A stretch of DNA of 6,040 nt from NCBI GenBank assembly GCA_012512665.1, contig JAAZDU010000063.1:1-6040 (forward strand). Reading direction: 5' to 3'. The notes under the pieces are model-generated. The model did no database searches and had not been told where the DNA came from. It saw nothing but the letters and a program-made list of their open reading frames with translations. The position numbers and the translations under genes were made by a program. This document shows positions 1-5,990 of the stretch, in pieces; within the stretch, counting starts at the first letter, position 1; every line of letters starts with the position of its first letter. The DNA comes from Bacillota bacterium (GTDB lineage: Bacteria > Bacillota > Dethiobacteria > DTU022 > JAAZDU01).

Positions 1-124
1 CAAGTTGATGCGCTTTTTACATCTGGGACACTTTATTACTAATTCAGCTTCCTTCGCCGATACCATGTCCATCAATCGTTTATTAGAACAGACCGGGCAT
101 CTGACTTTTATTGCTATAGGTCAT
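1..124 (-). CDS. Com-like zinc-ribbon protein, partial, possible frameshift at start
   Basis: This small minus-strand gene runs off the left edge. The frame ending at position 1 reads IKVRCPVCSNKRLMD, then IKCPRCKKRINL, so it has two CxxC knuckles about 19 residues apart. That is the pattern of Com-like zinc-binding proteins; phage Mu Com is a small RNA-binding translational activator. Any role here is inferred from the family only. The start is odd. A ribosome-binding-like AAAGGA (129-134) lies just upstream of an ATG at 122-124, but that ATG is one base out of frame with the CxxC frame and hits a stop after 13 codons. In the CxxC frame, ATG (126-128) is followed at once by two TGA stops. 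Dropping one base between 106 and 118 would give M-T-(I/Y)... followed by the conserved frame. It may be a sequence error, a slippage event in an AAAA run, or a dead gene. The family call is moderately sure; the start is unsure. Confidence 0.5.
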
Positions 125-128
125 CACA

Positions 129-170
129 TCCTTTCTTTACGCCTCATACGCCATTTAGCGTAATGGATGG
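129..170. repeat. 42-bp structured repeat, left copy
   Basis: This stretch matches 5991-6032 in the same orientation at 38 of 42 positions, including an uninterrupted 25-base identity at 146-170. Within it TACGCC occurs twice nine bases apart (138-143 and 147-152), and GCGTAA (158-163) is the inverted partner of TTAC/GC at 137-142, so two alternative small hairpins are possible. CCATT/AATGG (151-155 and 162-166) is another short inverted pair. The left edge sits five bases from the ATG of the Com-like gene and supplies its AAAGGA. Homology may continue weakly past 170 into A-rich DNA. Its nature is unknown: an end of a mobile element, a REP-like repeat or a recombination or regulatory site. 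Confidence 0.8.
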
Positions 171-184
171 CAAAAAAATGTAAT

Positions 185-574
185 TTAAAATAGGGAAGGC
201 TGTAAATTATCCTTCGCTACAATAAAATTAAACTTTTGCAGCTTGATTGCTGCCGCCTGCCTGGATACCCCATACGCCTTTGCTATTAACCTGGGGAATT
301 CATCCTCAGCGAACCAATCATGTTCCCAATCAATTCCGGTTATTACCCGGCCACCGGTAATACCATTTGATTTCAGTATCTCTAATGCTAATGGTATAAA
401 GGTCGACTTGGGCATGGCTATGGCCGATGCGAAATAATCGGCTTGATGTTCCCTGAAATCCTCAGATGTTACAAGTGCCTTCCTCCGGCCAAAGCTTTCG
501 ATACTGTTCTTGCGGCAACACACAACCGGCCTGATTTTAGGCTTCTCATCTCTAAATTGAGAAACAAGAGGGTA
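185..574 (-). pseudogene. ImmA/IrrE-family metallopeptidase, C-terminal remnant
   Basis: The minus-strand frame is open from a stop at 575-577 to the TAA at 185-187; a GTG at 521-523 is the longest possible start (112 residues). It reads QFRDEKPK, then PVVCCRKNS, then EHQADYFASAIAMP, and ends with a helical segment LIAKAYGVSRQAAAIKLQKF. This is the order seen in the C-terminal half of ImmA/IrrE peptidases: the region after the zinc-binding HExxH, the E-x-x-AD-x-FA helix that carries the third metal ligand, then a winged-helix-like segment. Family members degrade phage or ICE repressors or act in stress signalling. The HExxH helix should lie upstream, beyond 574, but DNA there encodes something else on the other strand. 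The gene is therefore decapitated and very likely inactive as a protease. No convincing ribosome binding site precedes the GTG. Confidence 0.7.
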
Positions 575-704
575 TTAATTGATTTGGTGTATTTTCTATT
601 TACGTATTTTTTGTTTATAAGCGGGATTCTTGTATCCCATTGTATTCTCATTACTAATTTATTTATAGATTTAAAAATCTCGATTGGGCTTGTATCTCAT
701 GTGC
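560..704 (+). pseudogene. Family 2 glycosyltransferase, C-terminal membrane part, segment 1
   Basis: The frame that runs through 560-704 encodes a very hydrophobic stretch (VLIDLVYFLFTYFLFISGILV, then CILITNLFIDLK, then IGLVSHV), consistent with membrane helices. It stops matching at the IS256 insertion and continues in the same frame at 2161 once the insertion and one target-duplication copy are removed. The catalytic domain that would precede these helices is absent. The open frame reaches back to 443, but that part lies opposite the ImmA/IrrE remnant and has no glycosyltransferase character, so I place the real homology from about 560. The left boundary is approximate. It is a broken gene and no product is expected. 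Confidence 0.6.
696..704. repeat. Target site duplication of the IS256 element, left copy
   Basis: CTCATGTGC here is repeated exactly at 2152-2160. The two copies directly flank the inverted-repeat ends of the element. A 9-bp duplication fits the 8-9 bp usual for IS256-family transposition. Confidence 0.9.
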
Positions 705-733
705 GAGAATGTCCCTTTAGACGTGGAAATTGA
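705..733 (+). repeat. IS256 left terminal inverted repeat
   Basis: It begins GAGAATGTCC and ends CGTGGAAATTGA. The reverse complement of 2123-2151 begins GAGCTTGTCC and ends CGTGGAATTTGA. The outer ten bases match at 8 of 10 and the inner twelve at 11 of 12; the seven bases between differ. Such two-block ends fit transposase binding plus a cleavage terminus. Confidence 0.85.
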
Positions 734-748
734 AGTGGCGGTCCCCGG

Positions 749-768
749 CCCAGTTATGGCATAATGGG
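749..768 (+). other. Imperfect palindrome in the IS256 leader, overlapping a possible extended -10
   Basis: CCCA-G-TTATG-G-CATAA-TGGG pairs nine bases with one bulged G and a one-base centre. It overlaps TGGCATAAT (757-765), which could act as an extended -10 element for the transposase, although no -35 at proper distance is evident. It could be an operator or a leader hairpin that limits read-through from outside the element. Function is inference. Confidence 0.3.
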
Positions 769-809
769 TTTGGGATAAAACCAAATACCGCACTGGGAGG
801 TAACCGCCA

Positions 810-2111
810 ATGCAAGTATACCACAGACAAGCTAGTCAATCGATATCAGATCATAATTTTTCATCCCAAATTAGAGAACTAACTCTACTAGATTTGCAGG
901 AAGTCGTAAAGGGCCGCTTTAGCAGCTTTTGTACAGTTGTGGGACTCCAAGCATTGATGACGTTAATGGATCAAGATGTAGCAACCGTGGCAGGCCCGAA
1001 AGGAAAGCATGATGCGAATAGGACAGCCTATCGTCATGGTTTTCAAGATACCACCGTTCCCATGGGTAATCAGCGCATAGCTATCAAGCGCCCCCGGGTA
1101 CGCTCTACCCTAACTAACGAAGAGCTACCCATCCCTAGCTACGAGACTTTCGCTAATGATGACGAGCTTCTGGAGGCAGCACTAAACAGGATGTTATATG
1201 GCATGTCTACTAGAGACTACCGGCATGGAATCGAAGATTACACCGACCTAGTAGAAACGTCGGGCACGTCGAAGAGCGCAGTTAGTAAGCGGTTTATTAA
1301 AGCCAGTGCCCAAGAAGCAGAAAAAGTGCTCAGTCGCCGGTTTGATGAAGAGACATTCTCCGTACTCATGATCGATGGGATTGGCTTTGGTGATTACACG
1401 GCCATTGTAGCCATGGGCCTTACCAGGGAAGGACATAAGATCATCATGGGAGTGCGCATTGGTTCTACAGAAAACGCCCAAGTATGCCGCGATCTACTGA
1501 CGGATCTTATTGACAGGGGTTTACGGTATGAGGATGGTCTATTGGCTGTCATAGATGGTTCTAAGGCTCTAAGGAAGGCCCTGAAGGATGTGTTTGGACG
1601 GAATGTGTTAATCCAGCGTTGCCAGGTTCATAAAATGCGTAACGTTCTTGATTATTTGCCTAAACACAAACGCGATTGGGTAAAGCGTAAACTCAGGAAG
1701 GCCTGGACCTCGGAGAATGCTGCGGAGGCGACACGCCAGCTTCGCAGCCTAGCCACTAGTCTACAGACGCAGTATCCGGATGCTGCAGCGAGTTTGCGCG
1801 AGGGCCTGGAAGAAACGGTGACTATTTTGAGGCTGAACGTACCTGGCCTTTTACGAAAAAGCCTCCGTTCAACTAACGCCATCGAGTCCGCTTTTAGCAT
1901 GATTGGTAAAAATATAAGGAACGTGAAGAATTGGAAAAATGGTACTATGGTTCAGCGGTGGGCTTGTACGGCATTGCTGGATGCTGAGAGCCGCGCTAAT
2001 CGTATTGCGGGGTATCGTTCTATGGGAATCCTTATTGCCGAGGTTAAACGGTTAACCGCTGAGGGTAAAGAGGATGTGGATGATATAGAAAATGAGAGCA
2101 AAACAGCGTAA
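810..2111 (+). CDS. IS256-family (mutator-type) transposase
   Basis: This 433-residue DDE transposase catalyses cut-and-paste or copy-paste movement of the IS around it. The catalytic triad is visible: D189 in LMIDGIGFGD, D249 in LAVIDGSKALRKAL and E359 in RSTNAIESAF. The characteristic C271-x2-H274 of RCQVHKMRNV lies between D249 and E359, as in the IS256/MuDR group. The N-terminal 180 residues are the usual DNA-binding part, with a basic patch KRPRVRS at 93-99. The ATG at 810 is preceded by GGGAGG (795-800) at nine bases, a good ribosome binding site. The length is within the 390-430 range normal for the family, with a slightly long acidic C-terminal tail (EDVDDIENES). The gene fills most of the element and stops 12 bases before the right inverted repeat. 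No frameshift or missing key residue is seen, so it is probably active. Confidence 0.95.
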   Translation: MQVYHRQASQSISDHNFSSQIRELTLLDLQEVVKGRFSSFCTVVGLQALMTLMDQDVATVAGPKGKHDANRTAYRHGFQDTTVPMGNQRIAIKRPRVRSTLTNEELPIPSYETFANDDELLEAALNRMLYGMSTRDYRHGIEDYTDLVETSGTSKSAVSKRFIKASAQEAEKVLSRRFDEETFSVLMIDGIGFGDYTAIVAMGLTREGHKIIMGVRIGSTENAQVCRDLLTDLIDRGLRYEDGLLAVIDGSKALRKALKDVFGRNVLIQRCQVHKMRNVLDYLPKHKRDWVKRKLRKAWTSENAAEATRQLRSLATSLQTQYPDAAASLREGLEETVTILRLNVPGLLRKSLRSTNAIESAFSMIGKNIRNVKNWKNGTMVQRWACTALLDAESRANRIAGYRSMGILIAEVKRLTAEGKEDVDDIENESKTA

Positions 2112-2122
2112 AGTTACGTCAC

Positions 2123-2151
2123 TCAAATTCCACGGGGTCTAGGACAAGCTC
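2123..2151 (-). repeat. IS256 right terminal inverted repeat
   Basis: It is the inverted partner of 705-733, matching at 19 of 29 positions. It ends ...GGACAAGCTC directly against the right copy of the target duplication. Confidence 0.85.
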
Positions 2152-2160
2152 CTCATGTGC
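2152..2160. repeat. Target site duplication of the IS256 element, right copy
   Basis: CTCATGTGC, identical to 696-704. The next base resumes the interrupted glycosyltransferase frame. Confidence 0.9.
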
Positions 2161-2381
2161 TGCTGGCAGTATGCTTTTTGCTATTTGTCACAGAAGCGCT
2201 GCTGGCATTAAGCATTGAAAAGGGCCAGTTAGACATGAAAAATTTATTCACTATTTTACTCATGTATTTTACCTATACCCAAATATGGATACTGCTAGTC
2301 GTAAATGCGTTCCGGTTAGAAATAAAAAGGATGTTTTTTCGTGAAGAAACCATATGGTACAAAACCAAACGTTTCCGTTAA
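2161..2381 (+). pseudogene. Family 2 glycosyltransferase, C-terminal membrane part, segment 2
   Basis: This continues segment 1 in the same frame: base 704 plus 2161-2162 forms one leucine codon, then LLAVCFLLFVTEALLALSI (a membrane helix), a short loop, and LFTILLMYFTYTQIWILLVVNAF (a second helix). It finishes with a basic cytoplasmic tail RLEIKRMFFREETIWYKTKRFR. A final helix followed by W-x-KT-x-RF at the very C-terminus is typical of processive membrane glycosyltransferases of the cellulose/poly-N-acetylglucosamine synthase type, which polymerise and export surface polysaccharide. The specific sugar cannot be told because the catalytic domain (DxD, Q/RxxRW) is missing. A GTG at 2157 in the duplicated target could open a 74-residue frame, but no good ribosome binding site precedes it. 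It is read as the tail of a dead gene. Confidence 0.6.
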
Positions 2382-2396
2382 CGGTACCAGGTACCG
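2382..2396. repeat. Perfect 15-bp palindrome
   Basis: CGGTACC-A-GGTACCG has seven paired bases around a single A and starts directly after the glycosyltransferase stop codon. No T-run follows, so it is not a normal intrinsic terminator. Short stable hairpins of this type occur at REP-like elements and at IS200/RAYT ends, and a transposase-like motif follows within 50 bases; the link is inference. Confidence 0.6.
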
Positions 2397-2567
2397 CCCG
2401 AAGTTTGTCGAACATACGATGTAGCTGGACATCTGTTTCAGGGACGTTATAGAGAAGGGCTCATTTATGATACTGGCATTTTTTTATCAAAGCAAGAACA
2501 AAGAAGAAAAATCACGGCTGCTACCAAAGCTATTGGCTTGGGTTGGGGAGGAAATACAGGAAAACTA

Positions 2568-2576
2568 TGGTATAAT
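2568..2576 (+). promoter_or_regulatory. Extended -10 promoter for the TerB_N gene
   Basis: TGGTATAAT is a perfect TGn-TATAAT extended -10 element. The -35 position 17 bases upstream (2548-2553) is poor, which an extended -10 can tolerate. Transcription would begin near 2583, leaving a leader of about 35 bases. Confidence 0.55.
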
Positions 2577-2603
2577 AATCATGTATATAGCTATTAAATA
2601 GTT

Positions 2604-2610
2604 AGGGGGG
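2604..2610 (+). promoter_or_regulatory. Ribosome binding site of the TerB_N gene
   Basis: AGGGGGG sits seven bases before the ATG at 2618. It fixes that start; no in-frame alternative start with a comparable site lies nearby. Confidence 0.6.
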
Positions 2611-2617
2611 CATATCC

Positions 2618-4435
2618 ATGGGACTATTTAATTTCCTTAAAAATAGAATAAAAAAAGTCAATTCCAATGTGCCAGCAGCAAAAACTAAAGGCGTAGAGAA
2701 TAAAGGTCATGGCGCTATAAATATTAAGACAACAGCGGTTGCTGTGAGACCAGACAACTTGCCGCCGGAAGTTTTAAGGCTTTTATGGTTCTTGGATGGT
2801 CCTATGAAAAACTATGTAAATATTGCAAAACATAAGTCCAAAATGAATGTGGAGGGTTTTGTTTTTGAGATTTCATTTTTCGGAGCGGAGGAACCTAGTG
2901 CTATAAGCTTATCACTACCTATTAAAAAGCCTACTGACATTGAAAGTGTAGAGAGGCCGCAGTATTATCCCTCTTATAGTTCGTTATCACCTCAACAGAG
3001 ATGGATATATTTAAACTGGTTGAGAAATGTGGACAAAGAAATAAACATTGGATATGTGTTTATTTTTTATTATGGACTTGAGAGGCATTTGTTTTTTGGG
3101 GATGCTGAGTCGGCTTTTGATATGATATTGAGATTACGCCAAAGGCATAAAAATGGTTCTTTCATGAGCTACTCATCCAGTGCCTTGGTAGCCGCCTGTA
3201 TATTTCATCAGAAATCAGATTGGTTTATAAGATATATGCAAAGCATTAGTGATATTGATGAGCTTGCTGTCGATTCTACATATGTTTTGGCTAAACAGGC
3301 TTTGGGTATGGGATTGACAGCTTCAGAACTTATGAAAATATCGAGAAAAGTAGGTTTTACAAATCAAAGATATATTAAGAATGAAAGCGTTTTATTTGAG
3401 CAAGAGTTAAAAAAACTACTGTTGGAGAAATTCGCAGCTGAAGAAATGCCGCTGTCAAATTTTGAATTAAAAAAATGCCCCGTTGTCCGGCAGATGATAT
3501 TTGCGAACTACTCTATTGACGACCAACAAAGGGTAATTAACATACCGTCTATAATTGAGAACCAAACATTTTCCGACATGACATTAGAATTATTAAAGGC
3601 TACGCATGAAAAAGTAAAGGTTTTACTGAGAGAACTCAGAAAAAGCGGTAGCTATATACCCCAAGAAAAACGAACAGCTAATAAACCGACTAAAGAGATT
3701 GACGATGCATTTAGGAAATCTCCCTTGTTTGAAGCGATAGATATTCATCTGTTTGATAAAAATGTCGAATATTTCAATGAAGGTATCTGCCCATATTGTG
3801 AAAATCAACTTAAAAAAAGACCAGCACAAAAAGGAAAGTGCGGCCATTGTGGCAATACAATTCTTGTTAAAAACAGTGTTTTTACAGGGCGGAAACTAAT
3901 GCTCACCGAAGATGAATACGAGCAAATGGTTGGTATTAGAAAAGAACGTATCTACAGAAATTGGGTAAAAACTATATTATCCCATGAAGGAATCGATATT
4001 TCAAGGTTTGCAAAGGTAATAAAGCCCAAGAATCTTAGCATTGAAGAATCCTTGTTAGAGATGATTGCTGCCAATGCTCAAAATCATTATAGGGATTCTA
4101 ATATGGGATTGTATAGAAATAGTTTAATGCATCTTGGTAACGTGTATGAACGAATGGGTCAATTAGAAAATGCCTTGGACAAATATTTATTGGTCTGTTA
4201 TTATGACTTGCGCGGCTGCATGAATGGAACGAGAGAATACAACAAAAAGTTGGCATTTTTGGCTCCTGCAGTTATTAAGTGGGTAGATAAACTTGGGAAT
4301 GCCCTTAATCTTAATAGAGAACAAATGAAAGAAAGATATCAGGCAATAGTAAAGCAATTGAAAGAAGATAATATTACTGGAGTAATCGATAGTACCTGGA
4401 GTGAATTGGAAGAAGCATTGTATAACCAGAATTAA
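2618..4435 (+). CDS. TerB_N-domain protein with zinc ribbon and TPR-like hairpin
   Basis: This 605-residue, probably cytoplasmic protein has no signal peptide or membrane segment. Residues ~112-330 match the TerB_N domain: QYYPSYSSLSPQQRWIYLNW (115-134) and IGYVFIFYYGLERHLF (144-159) are its signature blocks. A four-cysteine zinc ribbon follows (C391, C394, C408, C411). Residues ~498-530 (NSLMHLGNVYERMGQLENALDKY) look like a TPR helix pair. TerB_N occurs with TerB/TerB_C domains in proteins tied to tellurite-resistance and wider stress or defence systems, but its biochemical activity is not established, and neither TerB nor TerB_C is evident here. No ter genes or other partner lie nearby. It has its own extended -10 promoter and strong ribosome binding site, and is clearly more A+T-rich than the flanking transposases. 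It appears full length and intact. The domain call is firm; function is unknown. Confidence 0.87.
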   Translation: MGLFNFLKNRIKKVNSNVPAAKTKGVENKGHGAINIKTTAVAVRPDNLPPEVLRLLWFLDGPMKNYVNIAKHKSKMNVEGFVFEISFFGAEEPSAISLSLPIKKPTDIESVERPQYYPSYSSLSPQQRWIYLNWLRNVDKEINIGYVFIFYYGLERHLFFGDAESAFDMILRLRQRHKNGSFMSYSSSALVAACIFHQKSDWFIRYMQSISDIDELAVDSTYVLAKQALGMGLTASELMKISRKVGFTNQRYIKNESVLFEQELKKLLLEKFAAEEMPLSNFELKKCPVVRQMIFANYSIDDQQRVINIPSIIENQTFSDMTLELLKATHEKVKVLLRELRKSGSYIPQEKRTANKPTKEIDDAFRKSPLFEAIDIHLFDKNVEYFNEGICPYCENQLKKRPAQKGKCGHCGNTILVKNSVFTGRKLMLTEDEYEQMVGIRKERIYRNWVKTILSHEGIDISRFAKVIKPKNLSIEESLLEMIAANAQNHYRDSNMGLYRNSLMHLGNVYERMGQLENALDKYLLVCYYDLRGCMNGTREYNKKLAFLAPAVIKWVDKLGNALNLNREQMKERYQAIVKQLKEDNITGVIDSTWSELEEALYNQN

Positions 4436-4607
4436 AATATGTTGATGGGCTAGCATAAGAGTTCAGCAAATATTAAAACAAGGATCAGCATGCCCACGAA
4501 GTGTTAAGGCCGGTATAAAATTACCTTGAATGGCCAGACGAAAAGTTCCAATAAGAAGCCCCACATCCCTGCATGTCGAATTAAGCACCAAAACCTTTAG
4601 CGAGGGT

Positions 4608-4614
4608 GGAGGTG
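4608..4614 (+). promoter_or_regulatory. Ribosome binding site deciding the istA start
   Basis: GGAGGTG precedes an in-frame TTG (4623) and ATG (4626), giving spacings of 8 and 11 bases after the motif. The ATG at 4530 that opens the longest frame has no such site, so the start is placed at 4626, or possibly the TTG at 4623. Confidence 0.5.
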
Positions 4615-4625
4615 CAAAACTCTTG

Positions 4626-5843
4626 ATGAGGGATGTGGAAGTCTTGGATATCAGACAAAAGTACAGGAATGGGATGAGCATTACCAATATTGCTAGAGAG
4701 GCTGGTTACTGTGAAAAGACAGTTCGTAAGTGGATCAAGAATGGTTCCAGCCCTCGTTACAAGCCTCGACCCAAACGGCCTAGTAAGCTCGATCCCTATA
4801 AAGATTATATCATGCAACGCATGGCAGAGGGAGTCTTTAACTGCGAGATTCTCTTACGGGAGATAAAAGCACTAGGCTATACGGGTGGGAAAACGTTAGT
4901 AAAGAATTTTGTAGCTCCTCATCGCGAGCAATTCAAGGTGCAGGCTGTATTGCGTTTTGAAACCGGTCCTGGTGAACAGATGCAGGCAGACTGGGGATAC
5001 CTAGGCACCTTTGACCTAGATGGTCAGAAGCGCCGCGTGTGGATCTTCACCCTAATTTTGGGCTACTCACGCTTTTTAACAGCACATTGTATCACCTCAA
5101 CAGAACTGGAATCATTGTTACTTTGCCACGAACTGTGCTTTGCACAGGCCAGCGGTATAGCAAAACAAATTGTTTACGACAATATGAAAACCGTTACCTT
5201 AGGCCGAGATCTTGAAGGCAAGCCCCTGTGGCAAGTACGGTTTCTCGATTTTGCCTTGTATTATGGCTTCAAGCCCGTGGTATGCACCCCGCGCAAACCA
5301 CGCAGCAAAGGAAAAGTTGAATCAGCTATCCGCTATATCAAACATAACTTTTGTCCCGGGCGTAAGTTCATCGATCTAACCGATCTAAATCAACAGCTGC
5401 AGTCTTGGCTTATCAACGTGGCCAACATCCGTCTCCATGGAACCACCTTAAAGCGTCCTCTCGATGCTTTAGCTGAGGAGAACCTCAATCCGTTACCGAT
5501 TATCGCTTTTCCTACAGCCCTACGCTTTGCGCGGAAAGTTAGTCGTGACTGTTTCTTTTCCTATCAGGGCATTTTGTATTCTGTCCCGTGGCGATTCGCC
5601 GGTTCCGAGGTCCATGTGGAAGAAAAAACGGGTGGAAGAATCTTGGTTTGGCGTCATAACGAGGTGATTGCCGAACACACTTTACCGACTGATGGGAGCC
5701 GGAGGGTGTTTAACCCACGGCACTTAGATGGATTAACACAAGCCCAGAATCGGCAAGACGGCAGCGCTTTACTACAAAGCTACCCTGAGGTTGAAAGACG
5801 ACCCCTATCTGTCTATGAAGAGTTTGCGGGGGTGGCGCAATGA
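4626..5843 (+). CDS. istA: IS21-family transposase IstA
   Basis: This 405-residue DDE transposase (from ATG 4626) cuts and joins the IS ends, normally with the help of the ATPase IstB. An N-terminal helix-turn-helix is seen at residues ~5-40 (VLDIRQKYRNGMSITNIARE, then GYCEKTVRKWIKNG). The catalytic residues are D122 in QMQADWGYLG, D185 in IVYDNMKTV and E232 in GKVESAIRYIKHNF. The spacing between the last two (47 residues) is normal for the retroviral-integrase fold. The C-terminal part holds the beta-rich domain typical of IstA. An upstream in-frame ATG at 4530 would add 32 residues without family character. The end overlaps the istB start by ATGA, the usual translational coupling. The protein looks intact, but with istB and the right end lost it should have no competent substrate here. 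Confidence 0.93.
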   Translation: MRDVEVLDIRQKYRNGMSITNIAREAGYCEKTVRKWIKNGSSPRYKPRPKRPSKLDPYKDYIMQRMAEGVFNCEILLREIKALGYTGGKTLVKNFVAPHREQFKVQAVLRFETGPGEQMQADWGYLGTFDLDGQKRRVWIFTLILGYSRFLTAHCITSTELESLLLCHELCFAQASGIAKQIVYDNMKTVTLGRDLEGKPLWQVRFLDFALYYGFKPVVCTPRKPRSKGKVESAIRYIKHNFCPGRKFIDLTDLNQQLQSWLINVANIRLHGTTLKRPLDALAEENLNPLPIIAFPTALRFARKVSRDCFFSYQGILYSVPWRFAGSEVHVEEKTGGRILVWRHNEVIAEHTLPTDGSRRVFNPRHLDGLTQAQNRQDGSALLQSYPEVERRPLSVYEEFAGVAQ

Positions 5844-5990
5844 ACGCTATAGATCTGGTCCGTAACAGACTAGAGGAGCTTAGCCTGACTGAAGCAGCTA
5901 AAGTGTTGGACAACCGGGCTGAGCAGGCTGCTAAGGCTGGCTGGTCCTACATTGAATTCATCGACCGTCTTCTGCAAGAAGAACTTGGTG
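5840..5990 (+). pseudogene. istB: IS21-family helper ATPase IstB, N-terminal remnant
   Basis: Translation starts at the ATG inside ATGA shared with istA. Residues 1-49 match the IstB N-terminus (LEELSLTEAAKVLDNRAEQA, then YIEFIDRLLQEEL). After that the frame turns into VLLLRHIRHLA and ends at a TAG-type stop context within the 42-bp repeat (frame stops at 6023-6025). Full IstB has about 250 residues with an AAA+ ATPase core; the Walker A, Walker B and sensor motifs are all missing. IstB loads IstA on target DNA, so this remnant cannot support transposition. The loss could come from an insertion at 5990/5991, with the rest of istB beyond the window, or from a deletion. Confidence 0.85.

Larger units (their letters stand above)
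705..2151 (+). mobile_element. Complete IS256-family insertion sequence, 1447 bp
   Basis: The element has one transposase gene, imperfect terminal inverted repeats (705-733 against 2123-2151) and a perfect 9-bp target duplication (CTCATGTGC). The ends both start with GAG and share TGTCC and GTGGAA(A/T)TTGA at the same spacing; 19 of 29 positions match, with a divergent 7-base centre. Size, ends and duplication length fit the IS256 family. It sits inside the membrane part of a glycosyltransferase gene, whose frame is restored by its removal. Everything needed for movement looks present, and the undamaged duplication argues for a fairly recent insertion. Confidence 0.93.
2382..2597 (+). pseudogene. 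Degenerate mobile-element coding remnant (RAYT/IS200-like motif)
   Basis: The frame is open for 71 codons between the glycosyltransferase TAA and a TAA at 2595, but it has no ATG or GTG start. It contains VAGHLFQGRYREG (2421-2459). GHLFQGRY is a hallmark of the middle of REP-associated tyrosine (Y1) transposases, where it is normally followed by a conserved tract that is not seen here. The following QEQRRKITAATKAIGLGWGG (2493-2552) resembles weakly the ...AA.EA..LG.GG pattern found in some DDE transposases of the ISAzo13 type. The two motifs suggest a mosaic of transposon scraps rather than a functional gene. The palindrome at 2382-2396 lies at its left edge. The 3' end has become the promoter region of the next gene. 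The motif match is clear, the family assignment tentative. Confidence 0.35.
4502..5990 (+). mobile_element. IS21-family element, right part missing
   Basis: The element carries istA complete and only the first ~49 codons of istB. The normal size is about 2-2.5 kb; the ATPase part of istB and the right end are gone. The exact left end cannot be fixed without the right inverted repeat. TGTTAAGGCC at 4502 and TGTTGATGGG at 4440 both start with the TG usual for IS21 ends; I use 4502 as a guess. The right boundary coincides with the start of the 42-bp repeat at 5991. Its higher G+C than the TerB_N gene also marks it as a separate import. It is not expected to move without help in trans and lacks one end. 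Confidence 0.7.

Noticed and set aside
443..733. A 96-residue plus-strand ORF as a separate gene
   Set aside because: Its first 40 residues lie antisense to the ImmA/IrrE remnant and its last ones run into the IS256 end. Only the part from ~560 to 704 has family character, as the glycosyltransferase tail.
1248..1900. Minus-strand ORFs at 1248-1481 and 1652-1900
   Set aside because: Shadows of the IS256 transposase in other frames, without family motifs or ribosome binding sites.
2382..2400. Palindrome as an intrinsic terminator of the glycosyltransferase gene
   Set aside because: The stem is short and no T-run follows on either useful side.
3623..4456. Minus-strand hydrophobic ORFs opposite the TerB_N gene
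   Set aside because: They arise from the A+T-rich complement of a well-supported coding frame; no ribosome binding site or recognisable family.
4530..4625. The upstream ATG at 4530 as the istA start
   Set aside because: No ribosome binding site, 32 residues without IstA likeness, and a clear GGAGGTG just before 4623/4626. It remains a possible alternative.
705..5990. IS256 and IS21 as ends of one composite transposon carrying the TerB_N gene
   Set aside because: The two elements belong to different families with unrelated ends, the IS256 has its own single-element target duplication, and the IS21 copy is incomplete.
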